DNA of 64,000 nt from Streptomyces albipurpureus (GCF_023701525.1 NZ_JAMQAW010000096.1:1-64000), one strand, 5' to 3'; counted from the first letter of the stretch, positions 1-7,882 are shown. Numbers and translations are program-made. The notes: a model not told the origin generated them from the sequence alone.

Positions 1-318
1 GATGAAGGGTTCCGTCCTCAAACGCCGGACGGGCTGGGGGTGCTCGCCTTCGGGGGGGCCTTTGTTTGCGGGCCTGTTGGTGCTGGGGCTCGGGTTTCCT
101 GGGCCGAGGGGTCTTGCTCTGTTGGGGTTGGGGGGTGCTATCGGGGGTGACTCCTCAGCGTCGACGGCCCGAAGCACCTTTGATCCGGCATGCGGGTCTT
201 GCCGTCGATCGCTTCCGGGGACACCCCCTGCGCGCCCCCACGCCCAAGCCAGGTCACCTTGCCCCCGGGGTCTTGTTCCTCTGAGGTAGCTAGAGGGAGG
301 TTGCTTGGCCGGGTGCGT
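1..318. other. Intergenic, no supportable gene; Streptomyces-type palindrome and A-poor G/T tract
   Basis: No convincing gene. Bases 12-17 (CCGTCC) and 27-32 (GGACGG) form a short inverted repeat around TCAAACGCC. This matches a palindrome I recall as common between Streptomyces genes. From about 28 to 150 the plus strand is rich in G and T, with many G runs and very little A. An open frame over this tract gives a Gly/Leu-rich translation with no recognisable domain and no ribosome site, so it is not called. Confidence 0.5.
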
Positions 319-522
319 CTACTTCTTCCTGACCATGTCGGCGGGAGTTGGGCCCGGATCGAGTCTGGGGAAGCAGTCAGGGCATGCGTAGAGGGTGGTC
401 CCGGGCCTGTTGGTGCTGCCGATATGACGGATGGTGATGGGGGCTCTGGTGAGCCTGGCGCAGTCGCAGCAGTAGGCGATCGGGTCGGGCGAGATATCGG
501 GGAAGAGCTCTTCGGGGGTCAT
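319..522 (-). CDS. Small zinc-ribbon-like hypothetical protein (67 aa)
   Basis: Function unknown. The 67-residue product has two cysteine pairs, CCDC near residues 18-21 and CPDC near 47-50, spaced as in a small zinc ribbon. The C-terminus is basic. The start codon overlaps the stop of the gene upstream by 4 bp (ATGA), which suggests translational coupling. The CxxC...CxxC arrangement resembles the 59-aa protein at 35244-35423. In that second locus the zinc-ribbon gene sits beside a WhiJ-type regulator, so a similar accessory regulatory role is possible. That is inference only. Confidence 0.6.
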   Translation of the reverse strand: MTPEELFPDISPDPIAYCCDCARLTRAPITIRHIGSTNRPGTTLYACPDCFPRLDPGPTPADMVRKK

Positions 523-848
523 GCCGCCACCGCCGTTGGGACCTGATGGACACCGGTGGTGGCGGTGTACGGGTAGTCATAGCCGCGCTCGGCCCATGCG
601 GTGGCGAAGTATCGCTCTCGGCACTCGGGCGTGAGTAACTGCGCCTCTTCGGCTCGGAAGATCGAACGGGCGAGTTCCGAGCTGGGGCCGGTCCAGGGAT
701 TGGACCAGGCAGGGGAGTTGGGGCCTGGGTCCGGTTCCGGGGCTGTTGTGGTCAGGTAGTGGGCGGAGTGACGTCCGGGCTTGGGCCGCCGGGTCCATGG
801 AAGTACGTTCAGCACCCATACGAGTGCCCGGACGATACGATCACACAT
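519..848 (-). CDS. Hypothetical protein (109 aa)
   Basis: Unknown function. I start at the ATG at 848 (MCDRIVRAL). The longer frame upstream crosses two hairpins and reads like non-coding translation. The protein has a short hydrophobic N-terminus (VRALVWVLNVLPW), a Pro-rich middle, and a C-terminal part with FRAEEAQLLTPECRERYF and a Tyr-rich stretch. No domain is recognised. It couples by a 4-bp overlap to the zinc-ribbon gene downstream, and the two probably form one transcript. Confidence 0.55.
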   Translation of the reverse strand: MCDRIVRALVWVLNVLPWTRRPKPGRHSAHYLTTTAPEPDPGPNSPAWSNPWTGPSSELARSIFRAEEAQLLTPECRERYFATAWAERGYDYPYTATTGVHQVPTAVAA

Positions 849-882
849 ACGTCGTTCAGCTCCCTTAAAGCTGTTTCGGCGA

Positions 883-918
883 GCCCCGATAGACCGATTA
901 GGCCCGGTCTGTCGGGGC
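883..918. terminator. Strong hairpin, 14-bp stem
   Basis: Arms 883-896 (GCCCCGATAGACCG) and 905-918 (CGGTCTGTCGGGGC) pair with one G:U, around an 8-nt loop. It lies 35 bp upstream of the start at 848 and downstream of the minus-strand genes ending at 1255. A terminator for those genes is the simplest reading. A second hairpin (1000-1007 with 1028-1035) lies nearby. Confidence 0.5.
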
Positions 919-1108
919 GCTTTCACTATCTCGGCTTCCGCTGGCGAGGACGCACACCAGGAGGAGTAGGCAACAGCGCTCCCTCTGGACTGAGTTGGCG
1001 GGCCCCGATCCCGGGGATTGAATCGACCGGGGCCCGGGGGCTGGCGGGACGCCGGCCCCTGCATCCCCTGGCTGGGTGTGTCACCGACCAGGGGAGATTG
1101 GGTTGGGT

Positions 1109-1150
1109 GGCCCGTCCGACCGTCGCTGTCCGGGTACAGCCGGACGGGCC
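1109..1150. terminator. Perfect 10-bp inverted repeat
   Basis: GGCCCGTCCG at 1109-1118 is repeated inverted at 1141-1150 around a 22-nt loop. With the hairpin at 883-918 it fills the 406-bp gap 849-1254, where no gene is supported. It lies just past the stop at 1255 of the minus-strand genes, so it may be their first terminator. Confidence 0.4.
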
Positions 1151-1254
1151 TATCCGCCACCCCGCTTGATAATCCCGCTGCGTTCCATTGGCCGGGTATT
1201 CAGGGGGTGGACGCTTTCAAGGAGGGACGCTCCAGGGCCTACTGGCCCCGCTCA

Positions 1255-1737
1255 TCACAGGAAGGGGACAAGCCACGCTCTGCGTTTTCGATGGATTGCA
1301 GGATCGTCGCCAGCGCTTGATGCATCACCGTTGGCAATGTGCGACGCGGGAACTCGCACGGGCCAAACGGTCAATACGTATCGGCCCGTCCAGTCGGACG
1401 CGGTGAGTGTGAAGGGTGAACCACCCTTCAGCCGCCGGTAGGCGATGTGCCGGAACTCTTCATTCATGACCCAGTCGCGTAACTGCGTGGAGACATCGTT
1501 GAGTTCTAGACCCGCCACCGGCTCCAGACAGATCAGCGCTCCTGACCATGGCACCTCGGGGTCAGGGTCCAGCCCGTTGGCGATACGGACCGCTTGCACA
1601 CTCAGCCAGCGCAACGCCCGCCTGACATACGGAGTAGCGAACGCTCCCAGCGCTACCCGAGCCAACTCACTGCTTCCCGGAACCGGCCCCTCGGCGATCA
1701 CTTCCGCCCAGTAGGCGTATTTCCCGGTGTCAGCCAT
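1255..1737 (-). CDS. Hypothetical protein (160 aa)
   Basis: Unknown function. The ATG at 1737 (MADTGKYAYW) is chosen because it overlaps the upstream stop at 1730 by 8 bp. The longer open frame is an artefact that overlaps that gene completely. The sequence looks soluble and mixed alpha/beta (YVRRALRWLSVQAVRIA, LTASDWTGRYVLTVWPV) and ends in a basic tail. It is the third member of a short overlapping chain (2142 to 1255). I recognise no family. Confidence 0.5.
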   Translation of the reverse strand: MADTGKYAYWAEVIAEGPVPGSSELARVALGAFATPYVRRALRWLSVQAVRIANGLDPDPEVPWSGALICLEPVAGLELNDVSTQLRDWVMNEEFRHIAYRRLKGGSPFTLTASDWTGRYVLTVWPVRVPASHIANGDASSAGDDPAIHRKRRAWLVPFL

Positions 1738-1996
1738 CCGCGCCACCTTCGTCCAGCAGCTCACGGAGTAGCTTCTCCACAGCACAGTTGAACTGCATCT
1801 GCCGGACTTCTTCGTCCAACGCGGCCCGCCACTCAGCAGCGAACTCCGGGTCTTGCTCCAGCCTCTGTAACTCGGACATAAGAGCTCGCCGGTCACCGAC
1901 CCCGTACAAGAACCAGGCAAGCGCCGGAAACCACTGCCGTAACCGGATCTCCACGGCACCCACCACAAGGGCACACCACACAGAGACACGCTTCAC
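1730..1996 (-). CDS. Small hypothetical protein with N-terminal hydrophobic segment (88 aa)
   Basis: Unknown. The GTG at 1996 forms a GTGA overlap with the stop of the 49-aa gene upstream; an ATG at 2008 is the alternative start. Residues about 5-35 are hydrophobic and aromatic (VWCALVVGAVEI, WFPALAWFLYG), suggesting one membrane segment. The rest is an acidic helical region (LEQDPEFAAEWRAALDEEVRQM) that could form a coiled coil. Coupling to both neighbours suggests the three proteins act together. Confidence 0.45.
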   Translation of the reverse strand: MKRVSVWCALVVGAVEIRLRQWFPALAWFLYGVGDRRALMSELQRLEQDPEFAAEWRAALDEEVRQMQFNCAVEKLLRELLDEGGADG

Positions 1997-2142
1997 GGCA
2001 ACCGCCACAACTCGTGTTCCTCGTTGACCTCACGCACCCGTTCCCGCAGGAAGTGGAGTACGGCAGAGTCAATCTCGGTTGCCGCGCCTTCCAGCTCCGC
2101 CCCGCAGTCCACCGAACCGAGTTGCTGCTCTTGATCAGCCAT
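1993..2142 (-). CDS. Very small hypothetical protein (49 aa), first gene of an overlapping chain
   Basis: Reads from ATG at 2142 (MADQEQQLGS) to TGA at 1993, giving 49 residues. The second half is an amphipathic helix (FLRERVREVNEEHELW). It resembles short Streptomyces accessory proteins, but I cannot name the family. It is supported by a GTGA overlap with the next gene and by its position opposite a divergent regulator. Codon usage fits high-GC coding sequence. Confidence 0.45.
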   Translation of the reverse strand: MADQEQQLGSVDCGAELEGAATEIDSAVLHFLRERVREVNEEHELWRLP

Positions 2143-2284
2143 CGTCGGTTGCCGCCCCTTCCCTGTGCCTGCCGCGATACCCCGTCGCTCTAGGCAACCC
2201 TCTGATCACGCACAGCGGTACTGTGGATACGGCAACGGGACTTGAAAGCCTTGAACGACTCTCCAGCACAAGGGGACTATGGAG

Positions 2285-3610
2285 ATGCGGGAACCGAACA
2301 CCCAACTGAACCGGCTACACCAAGAGGCGGGGTGGACGCAGGGACAGTTCGCACGGTCGGTCAATCGCCTGGGGACCGAGGGAGGGACGCCGACCACGTT
2401 CGGAGAGTCCACCGTGCACTACTGGCGAAAGGGCCATATGCCTATGGAGGCGGTGCGCCCGCTGATCTTGGAAGCCCTGGCACGGAAGCTAGGACGACCG
2501 ATCACCCATGCCGAAGCAGGGTTCCCCGTTCCCGTGCATGATCAAGTGAATTGCTCCATCGTCGAAGAGTTGATCGACCTAGGGAGGCACGACATGGAAC
2601 GTCGAAATTTCATCGGAGCTAGCCTCTTCTCTGTCGCACTGACCATCCCCAACTGGCCTGACATCGTGGGCAGAATGGATGCCGTTCAATCAGGGGCGGC
2701 ACTCCGCATAGGCACGCCGGACGTTGAGCTAGTCACCAAAATGACGGACCGCCTGTTCCAAACCTTCGAAGACTTCGGCGGTCGGCATACTCGACCTATG
2801 GCTGCACTATTTCTGATCAGTACAGTTGCCCCTTACCTGCGCACCGATGGCCCCGAAGAAGTCCGCAAGGCAATGATTTCCGCCGCCTCGTTTCTCTGCT
2901 ACCTGACAGGCTGGATGGCTGAAGACGAAGCACTACACGGACTGGCACAAAAGTACTACGCCAAGGGCCTAGAGCTGGCTGGCGCAAGCAACGACCACTT
3001 GACCTACTGCCATGTCCTTCGGGGTATGTCGGTTCAGGCTGCGGACCTGGGTCATGGTCCCACCGCTGTTCGGTTGGCCAATGCCGCAGCTACCTCTGCA
3101 CCAAAATCAGGACCACGACTGCGAGCCTTCTTTGCGGGGCAGCAAGCCTACGCATTCGCTGTGGCGGGTGACGACCAAGCCGCGCTGCGCAGTATTCGAG
3201 AGACAGAAAAGGCACTCGACATCGCCGAGAGCGGGGCGGGGTCTTTCGGAGGTTTCAACCCATCAATTCTTGCCTACGCAACATCCCAAGTTCGCTACCA
3301 CTCAGGCGACATCGGAGGAAGTATCAAATCCCTTGAACTGCATTTCCTGCTGCGAGATGCAACCGATACGCCTCGGTCTGCCGCGCGATTCGGTTCAGTT
3401 CTGGCCGAACGTCAACTAGAAATGGGATACCTGGAAGCCGCCTGCCAGACATGGAACCAGGTCCTGGACAAGTATCCGTCGATCCATTCTGGACGAGTAG
3501 ATCGTCATGTTGCCCGCATCAGATCGCTCCTACGACCTCATGAGAAGAACGCAGTTGCGCGAGATCTCTCCGAGCGCTCGATCCAAAGCACCAAACGAGT
3601 CAACGTGTAG
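2285..3610 (+). CDS. XRE-like regulator with TPR-type C-terminus (441 aa)
   Basis: Probable transcriptional or developmental regulator. The N-terminus (residues about 5-80) looks like a helix-turn-helix (GWTQGQFARSVNRLG, STVHYWRKG). A segment reading MERRNFIGASLFSVAL follows, then helical repeats of TPR type (AVRLANAAATSAPKSG, AGDDQAALRSIRETEKAL). The layout recalls NsdA-like Streptomyces regulators. AGGGG at 2271-2275 lies 9 nt before the ATG at 2285 but only 3 nt before the ATG at 2279, so 2285 is preferred. The gene is less GC-rich than its neighbours (many ATT, AAA and GAA codons), suggesting acquisition by transfer. It is divergent from the small-protein chain ending at 2142. Confidence 0.7.
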   Translation: MREPNTQLNRLHQEAGWTQGQFARSVNRLGTEGGTPTTFGESTVHYWRKGHMPMEAVRPLILEALARKLGRPITHAEAGFPVPVHDQVNCSIVEELIDLGRHDMERRNFIGASLFSVALTIPNWPDIVGRMDAVQSGAALRIGTPDVELVTKMTDRLFQTFEDFGGRHTRPMAALFLISTVAPYLRTDGPEEVRKAMISAASFLCYLTGWMAEDEALHGLAQKYYAKGLELAGASNDHLTYCHVLRGMSVQAADLGHGPTAVRLANAAATSAPKSGPRLRAFFAGQQAYAFAVAGDDQAALRSIRETEKALDIAESGAGSFGGFNPSILAYATSQVRYHSGDIGGSIKSLELHFLLRDATDTPRSAARFGSVLAERQLEMGYLEAACQTWNQVLDKYPSIHSGRVDRHVARIRSLLRPHEKNAVARDLSERSIQSTKRVNV

Positions 3611-3754
3611 CCCAACTGAGCCCCGCACGTCCTCCCTGGGGTCATGGAGAAAGGGCCGACAGCAGCATCGAGACCCCTGAGGGTCCTCCCGGCACCAAGT
3701 TGTCTCGCTCGGGGAATGGATGCGCGGCTGGAGCGATGCCAAACACCGTCGTAG

Positions 3755-3895
3755 CGTCCGGGACTTCGGCGTGGCCGTTGGGACCCGCGCGCCACGGAGG
3801 CCAGCTCCGCCCTGGAGGCATTGTGCGACAGCCTCCGCTCCATCAAGAACCTCACTGACGCACACGCTGCCGCCGACCTCTTCCGCGTGATCTGA
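3755..3895 (+). pseudogene. Possible C-terminal coding remnant
   Basis: The plus frame from 3755 to TGA at 3893-3895 reads like the end of a real protein (ALEALCDSLRSIKNLTDAH, AAADLFRVI). A stop codon lies immediately upstream and there is no start or ribosome site. I do not recognise the parent family. The surrounding 3611-4476 stretch has no intact gene and looks like an eroded island edge. Confidence 0.25.
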
Positions 3896-4220
3896 CCCCG
3901 CCTCGGCAAATGCGTACCGTCCGGTTCCTGAACCCGGATGGTGCGGTCGGATCGCCCCACCGGACCAGGACATCGTTTCCGTCGGCCTGACTCAGCCAAT
4001 GTCCGAGTTGCGGACGGCGCAGGGGCTGACCCTGGACGGGCTGTCGTCCAGCTCCATGACAGTGCGGAGCTCCACCCCCTTCGCCACCGTCGATGGTGAG
4101 GAACACGGCGGCCGTGCCGTCTGCGTCACGTCGCTCAGGCGAGGCGGCTTCCTCGGCGAGGGCGAGCAGGCGAATGGAGTAGGCAACGGGCAACGGAACC
4201 AGGGGCGCGACAAAAGCCAT
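3887..4220 (-). pseudogene. Possible frameshifted hypothetical gene
   Basis: The minus strand from ATG at 4220 starts plausibly (MAFVAPLVPLPVAYSIRLLA) and reaches FLTIDGGEG. The sense then seems to continue in a second frame (VELRTVMELDDSPSR) and return to the first (GHWLSQADGNDVLVRWGDP, SGFRNRTVRI). Two compensating frameshifts would restore one protein of about 110 residues. Family unknown; this reading is by eye. Confidence 0.3.
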
Positions 4221-4309
4221 GCGATGCCCGGTATTCGAACACAACTGACCGGTTTCCGCCCTTGACGGTCCCTGCAACTGTCGCTGAACTCTCATGCACA
4301 ACAGACGGC

Positions 4310-4380
4310 GCCACTCAGTGCAGGAAACAGCACCTCCCCACGCCTTTCCGTGCCACTCAGTGCCACTCGTGTGTCACACG
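4310..4380 (+). promoter_or_regulatory. Direct repeats and perfect palindrome upstream of the aminopeptidase gene
   Basis: GCCACTCAGTGC occurs at 4310-4321 and 4352-4363, 42 bp apart (about four helical turns), followed by a partial copy from 4361. CGTGTG-T-CACACG at 4368-4380 is a perfect 13-bp palindrome. All lie 97-167 bp upstream of the aminopeptidase start and look like regulator binding sites. The regulator is unknown. Confidence 0.4.
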
Positions 4381-4403
4381 CTTTTTCAGCGCCACCGCTC
4401 CAA

Positions 4404-4430
4404 CGCCCTGGAACCCATCGCTCCAGGGCG
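4404..4430. terminator. 9-bp hairpin in the aminopeptidase leader
   Basis: CGCCCTGGA (4404-4412) and TCCAGGGCG (4422-4430) pair around a 9-nt loop, ending 46 nt before the start codon. It could be a terminator for upstream transcription or an mRNA leader structure. The position does not decide between them. Confidence 0.35.
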
Positions 4431-4476
4431 CTCGTATCTTCCGTCCTGTCCCCGCACGGAATTCCGGAGCCCCCAC

Positions 4477-5811
4477 ATGCGACTCTCCGCTCCCAGACAC
4501 ACCGCCGCGGCGGCCGTCATAGCCCTGGCCGGGCTGCTCGGCACCGCGGCACCCGCGGCCAACGCCGCCCCGAACGCGGGCGCTCCCACCGCCCGGGCGG
4601 CAGCCGCGCTGGCGGCGCCGGACATACCGCTGGCCAATGTGAAGGCCCATCTCGCGCAGTTCCAGTCGATAGCCGCAGCCAACGGCGGCAACCGCGCCCA
4701 CGGTCGCCCCGGGTACCGGGCCTCCATCGACTACGTCAAGGGGAAGCTGGACGCGGCTGGGTACACCACCACCATCCAGCAGTTCACCACCAGCGGCGCC
4801 GTCGGATACAACCTGATCGCCGAATGGCCCGGCGGTGACCCCAACCAGGTCCTGATGGCCGGGGCGCACTTGGACTCGGTCACCTCGGGTGCCGGGATCA
4901 ATGACAACGGCTCCGGCTCCGCGGGTGTGCTCGAAACCGCCCTCGCCGTCTCGCGCGCCGGACTCCAGCCCACCAAGAAGCTGCGGTTCGGCTGGTGGGG
5001 TGCGGAGGAGTTGGGGCTGATCGGGTCACGGCACTACGTCACCAACCTTCCCGCCGCCGAGCGGGCCAAGGTCTCCGGGTATCTCAACTTCGACATGATC
5101 GGGTCCCCCAACCCCGGTTACTTCGTCTACGACGACAATGTGGCCCTGGAGAAGGTCTTCAAGGACTACTTCGGGGGCCTCGGCGTCCCCACGGAGATCG
5201 AGACCGAGGGTGATGGTCGCTCCGACCACGCGTCGTTCAAGAACGTCGGTATAGCGGTCGGCGGTCTCTTCACCGGAGCGGGTCGCCTCAAGACCGCCGC
5301 TCAGGCCCAGAAGTGGGGCGGCACCAGTGGTCAGGCCTTTGATCGCTGCTACCACTCGTCGTGTGACACCACCACCAACATCAATGACACGGCGCTGGAC
5401 CGCAACAGCGATGCGATAGCCCACTCCATCTGGACCCTGGGCACCGGACCTGTCGTACCGCCGGGCACCACCTACGAGAACACGGCCAACGTCACGGTCC
5501 CCGAAAACGGGGCCGCCGTCACCTCCACGGTGACCGTGGCGGGCCGCACCGGAAACGCGCCGTCCGCTCTCTCGGTCGGAGTGGACATCAAGCACACCTG
5601 GCGCGGTGATCTGGTCATCGACCTGCTCGCCCCGGACGGAACCGCCTACCGGCTCAAGAACTCCAGTGCCAATGACTCGGCCGACAACGTCATCGCCACC
5701 TACACCGTGAACGCCTCCAGCGAACCGGCCAACGGCGCCTGGAAGTTGCGTGTCCAGGATGTCGCCGCGAATGACACGGGCTTTGTCGACAGTTGGAAGC
5801 TGACCTTCTAG
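4477..5811 (+). CDS. Secreted M28 zinc aminopeptidase, SGAP family, with P-domain (444 aa)
   Basis: Extracellular leucine-type aminopeptidase closely resembling Streptomyces griseus SGAP. ATG 4477 follows GGAG at 4466-4469. Residues 1-30 are a signal peptide, followed by a short propeptide; by homology the mature enzyme starts at APDIPLANV (residue 47). Dinuclear-zinc ligands are visible in AGAHLDSVTSG (His), GINDNGSGS (Asp), WWGAEELGLIGS (the first Glu is the catalytic base), NFDMIGSPNPG (Asp) and GRSDHASF (His). The last 120 residues form a proprotein-convertase P-domain (VDIKHTWRGDLVIDL), often proteolytically removed in SGAP. Monocistronic, ending at a hairpin. Role: peptide scavenging. 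Confidence 0.93.
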   Translation: MRLSAPRHTAAAAVIALAGLLGTAAPAANAAPNAGAPTARAAAALAAPDIPLANVKAHLAQFQSIAAANGGNRAHGRPGYRASIDYVKGKLDAAGYTTTIQQFTTSGAVGYNLIAEWPGGDPNQVLMAGAHLDSVTSGAGINDNGSGSAGVLETALAVSRAGLQPTKKLRFGWWGAEELGLIGSRHYVTNLPAAERAKVSGYLNFDMIGSPNPGYFVYDDNVALEKVFKDYFGGLGVPTEIETEGDGRSDHASFKNVGIAVGGLFTGAGRLKTAAQAQKWGGTSGQAFDRCYHSSCDTTTNINDTALDRNSDAIAHSIWTLGTGPVVPPGTTYENTANVTVPENGAAVTSTVTVAGRTGNAPSALSVGVDIKHTWRGDLVIDLLAPDGTAYRLKNSSANDSADNVIATYTVNASSEPANGAWKLRVQDVAANDTGFVDSWKLTF

Positions 5812-5907
5812 CGAAGGTCGAAGGCGCACTCGCAAGAACCGCTTGAGCACCCAAGTGAGCCCCTTGAAGCCCATATCCCCGGGATAGCAAAACCCGCCGC
5901 CCCCCAC

Positions 5908-5950
5908 GACTGCATACGTGCGCATCCACCTCATGCGCACGTATGCAGTC
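5908..5950. terminator. Perfect 17-bp hairpin between convergent genes
   Basis: GACTGCATACGTGCGCA (5908-5924) is repeated exactly inverted at 5934-5950 around a 9-nt loop. It sits between the aminopeptidase (plus, ends 5811) and the ABC permease (minus, ends 5995), so it can serve both as a bidirectional terminator. It has no T run, as is common in Streptomyces. Confidence 0.7.
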
Positions 5951-5994
5951 ATGTCCGGGTGCGTTCCCGGGGGACGGCAAGCAGGAGCCCAGGC

Positions 5995-6957
5995 TCAGGC
6001 GTTGATGTCCTTGGTGGTGAAGCGTGCCCAGGCCGCCGAGCCGAACACCGCCGCGTACAGGGCCTGGAGACCGAGGTTCTGCCGCACCTCGTCCCAGTAC
6101 AGCGGCTCCCGCATCAGATCGGAGAACGACATCCAGTGGTGCGGGAAGAGATAGGGGTGGATGGCATCGAGCTGGGGGATCGTCCCCAGGATCTGCACCG
6201 TGATCAGCAGACCGACCGTGGTCGCCATCGCCGCGATGCCGCTGCTCGCCAGCGTGGAGACGAAGAGCCCCACGGCGGCGAAGCCCGCCAGGGAGGCCGC
6301 GACCACGACGGCGATCAGTGCGGCTCTGAGGAGACCCTCCGTAAAGGAGATCGTCGTGCCGGAGATGGTGGTGACCTCGCCGAGTGGGAAGAGCAGCGCG
6401 CCGACGATGAGCGCGGATACCGCGACCACCAGGGTCGCCAGCAGACAGAAGGCCAGCACGGTGGCGTACTTGGCGAGGAGCAGCCGGGTACGCCCGGCCG
6501 GGGCGACCAGCAGATAGCGCAGCGTTCCGGCGTTGGCCTCGCCCGCGATGGCGTCACCCGCGACGACCCCCACGGCCATCGGCAGAAAGACGGGCAGGGT
6601 GGCGGCAAGGGCGGCGAAGACCAGGAAGAGGCCGTTGTTGGTGATCTGGGTGATGAAGGCGGGGCCCTCGCCGCCGTGGCCCCCGTCCGGTCCTCCACCG
6701 CCGCCGGTCTCGATCCGCACGGCGATGCCGATCAGTATCGGAACGGCCGCCAGCACCCCCAGGAGGGCGAGGGTGCGCCAGCGGCGCAGTGTGGTCAGCA
6801 GTTCGGAGTGGAAGAGTCCGAGGGTCCACTGCGGGCGCCGGGCCCGTGGTTCCCCGGCGACCGCGGTACTCGCGGCTGCGGGCGGCCCCGCCTTCCCGGT
6901 CGTCTCCGTGTGAGCGGTGACCGCCCCTTCGGTGCCTGTGTGCTCAGCCTGCGACAT
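5995..6957 (-). CDS. ABC-2 type transporter permease (320 aa)
   Basis: Membrane subunit of an ABC exporter. A soluble Ala/Thr/Gly-rich N-terminus of about 55 residues precedes six hydrophobic segments, starting with LALLGVLAAVPILIGIAV. The large loop after the first helix is Gly-rich (GGGGGPDGGHGG). The segment GDAIAGEANAGTLRYLLV is typical of ABC-2 permeases of the NatB/CcmB-like class. Its start overlaps the ATPase gene upstream by 14 bp, so the two form one unit. Substrate unknown. The LolA/RseB-like gene upstream may be a partner, though a terminator separates them. Confidence 0.85.
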   Translation of the reverse strand: MSQAEHTGTEGAVTAHTETTGKAGPPAAASTAVAGEPRARRPQWTLGLFHSELLTTLRRWRTLALLGVLAAVPILIGIAVRIETGGGGGPDGGHGGEGPAFITQITNNGLFLVFAALAATLPVFLPMAVGVVAGDAIAGEANAGTLRYLLVAPAGRTRLLLAKYATVLAFCLLATLVVAVSALIVGALLFPLGEVTTISGTTISFTEGLLRAALIAVVVAASLAGFAAVGLFVSTLASSGIAAMATTVGLLITVQILGTIPQLDAIHPYLFPHHWMSFSDLMREPLYWDEVRQNLGLQALYAAVFGSAAWARFTTKDINA

Positions 6958-7882
6958 CGAACCCCTCCCCCGTCAGCGCCACGAACGCGTCCTCCAGCGA
7001 TGCGCGTTCGACCCCGAACCCTCGTACCCGTACGCCACCTCGTACCAGAGCGGCGGTGATGTCCGACAGCTCCGTCGTATCGTCCGGTGGGTCGCCGGTC
7101 ACCCGGTCCTCGGCGATGGTCAGCTCGGTGACGCCCGACTCCTTGAGGAGTCTGGCCGCGTCACCGGTGTCGGGGGTGATGACGGTGAGCCGGCCGCGGC
7201 CGCCTGCGGCGAGGTCGGCGACGGACCCCGAGGTGAGGAGCCGTCCCTGGGCCATCACCGCGGCATGGGTACAGACCTGCTCGATCTCATCGAGGAGGTG
7301 CGACGAGAGGAAGACGGTGGTGCCGTCCGCCGCCAGCTCTCGCACCAGAGAGCGGATCTCCCGCATTCCCTGGGGGTCGAGACCGTTGGTGGGCTCGTCC
7401 AGGACGAGCAGTCTGCGCGGCTGGAGCAGCGCCGCCGCCAGTCCCAGGCGCTGCTTCATCCCCAGGGAGTACGCCTTGGCCTTCTTGTTCGCGGCCGGGG
7501 TCAGGCCCACCCGGTCGAGGGCGGCGGCCACCCGGGCCCTGCGGGTGCGGGGGTCGGCGGTGGGGTCGGCCGCGTCGAAGCGCGCGAGGTTGTCCCGCCC
7601 GTTGAGGAAGCCGTAGAGCGCGGGCCCCTCGATCAACGCACCGACCTGGGGCAGTACGGAGGAGACGGCCTTCGGCATCGTCCCGCCGAGCACGGTGACG
7701 CTGCCCGCCGTCGGTTCGATCAGCCCCATCAGCATGCGGATCGTGGTGGTCTTGCCGGACCCGTTGGGGCCGAGGAAGCCGAAGACACTTCCCGCGGGCA
7801 CGGTGAGGTCGAGCCGGTCGACGGCGAGTTGACCGCCGCGGTAGCGCTTGGTGAGACCATGCGTCTCGATCACGGCTGTCAC
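6944..7882 (-). CDS. ABC transporter ATP-binding protein (312 aa)
   Basis: ATPase partner of the permease at 5995-6957. Walker A is GPNGSGKTTT (residues about 38-47), the signature is YSLGMKQRLGLAAAL, Walker B is LLVLDEPTNGLDP, and the H-loop is FLSSHLLDE. The C-terminal 90 residues (LTVITPDTGDAARLL, VRGFGVERASLEDAFVALTG) form the accessory domain of DrrA/CcmA-like exporters. Located at the cytoplasmic membrane. Substrate cannot be predicted: this subfamily includes drug-resistance and lipid exporters. Starts at ATG 7882, 113 bp after the stop of the LolA-like gene, with a terminator between them. Confidence 0.9.
   Translation of the reverse strand: MTAVIETHGLTKRYRGGQLAVDRLDLTVPAGSVFGFLGPNGSGKTTTIRMLMGLIEPTAGSVTVLGGTMPKAVSSVLPQVGALIEGPALYGFLNGRDNLARFDAADPTADPRTRRARVAAALDRVGLTPAANKKAKAYSLGMKQRLGLAAALLQPRRLLVLDEPTNGLDPQGMREIRSLVRELAADGTTVFLSSHLLDEIEQVCTHAAVMAQGRLLTSGSVADLAAGGRGRLTVITPDTGDAARLLKESGVTELTIAEDRVTGDPPDDTTELSDITAALVRGGVRVRGFGVERASLEDAFVALTGEGFDVAG

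Noticed and set aside
2..289. 95-codon frame at the left edge
   Set aside because: Product of the G/T-rich tract; no homology, no ribosome site.
4230..4262. TTCGAACAC stretch resembling a tRNA T-loop
   Set aside because: No acceptor or anticodon stems could be formed around it.
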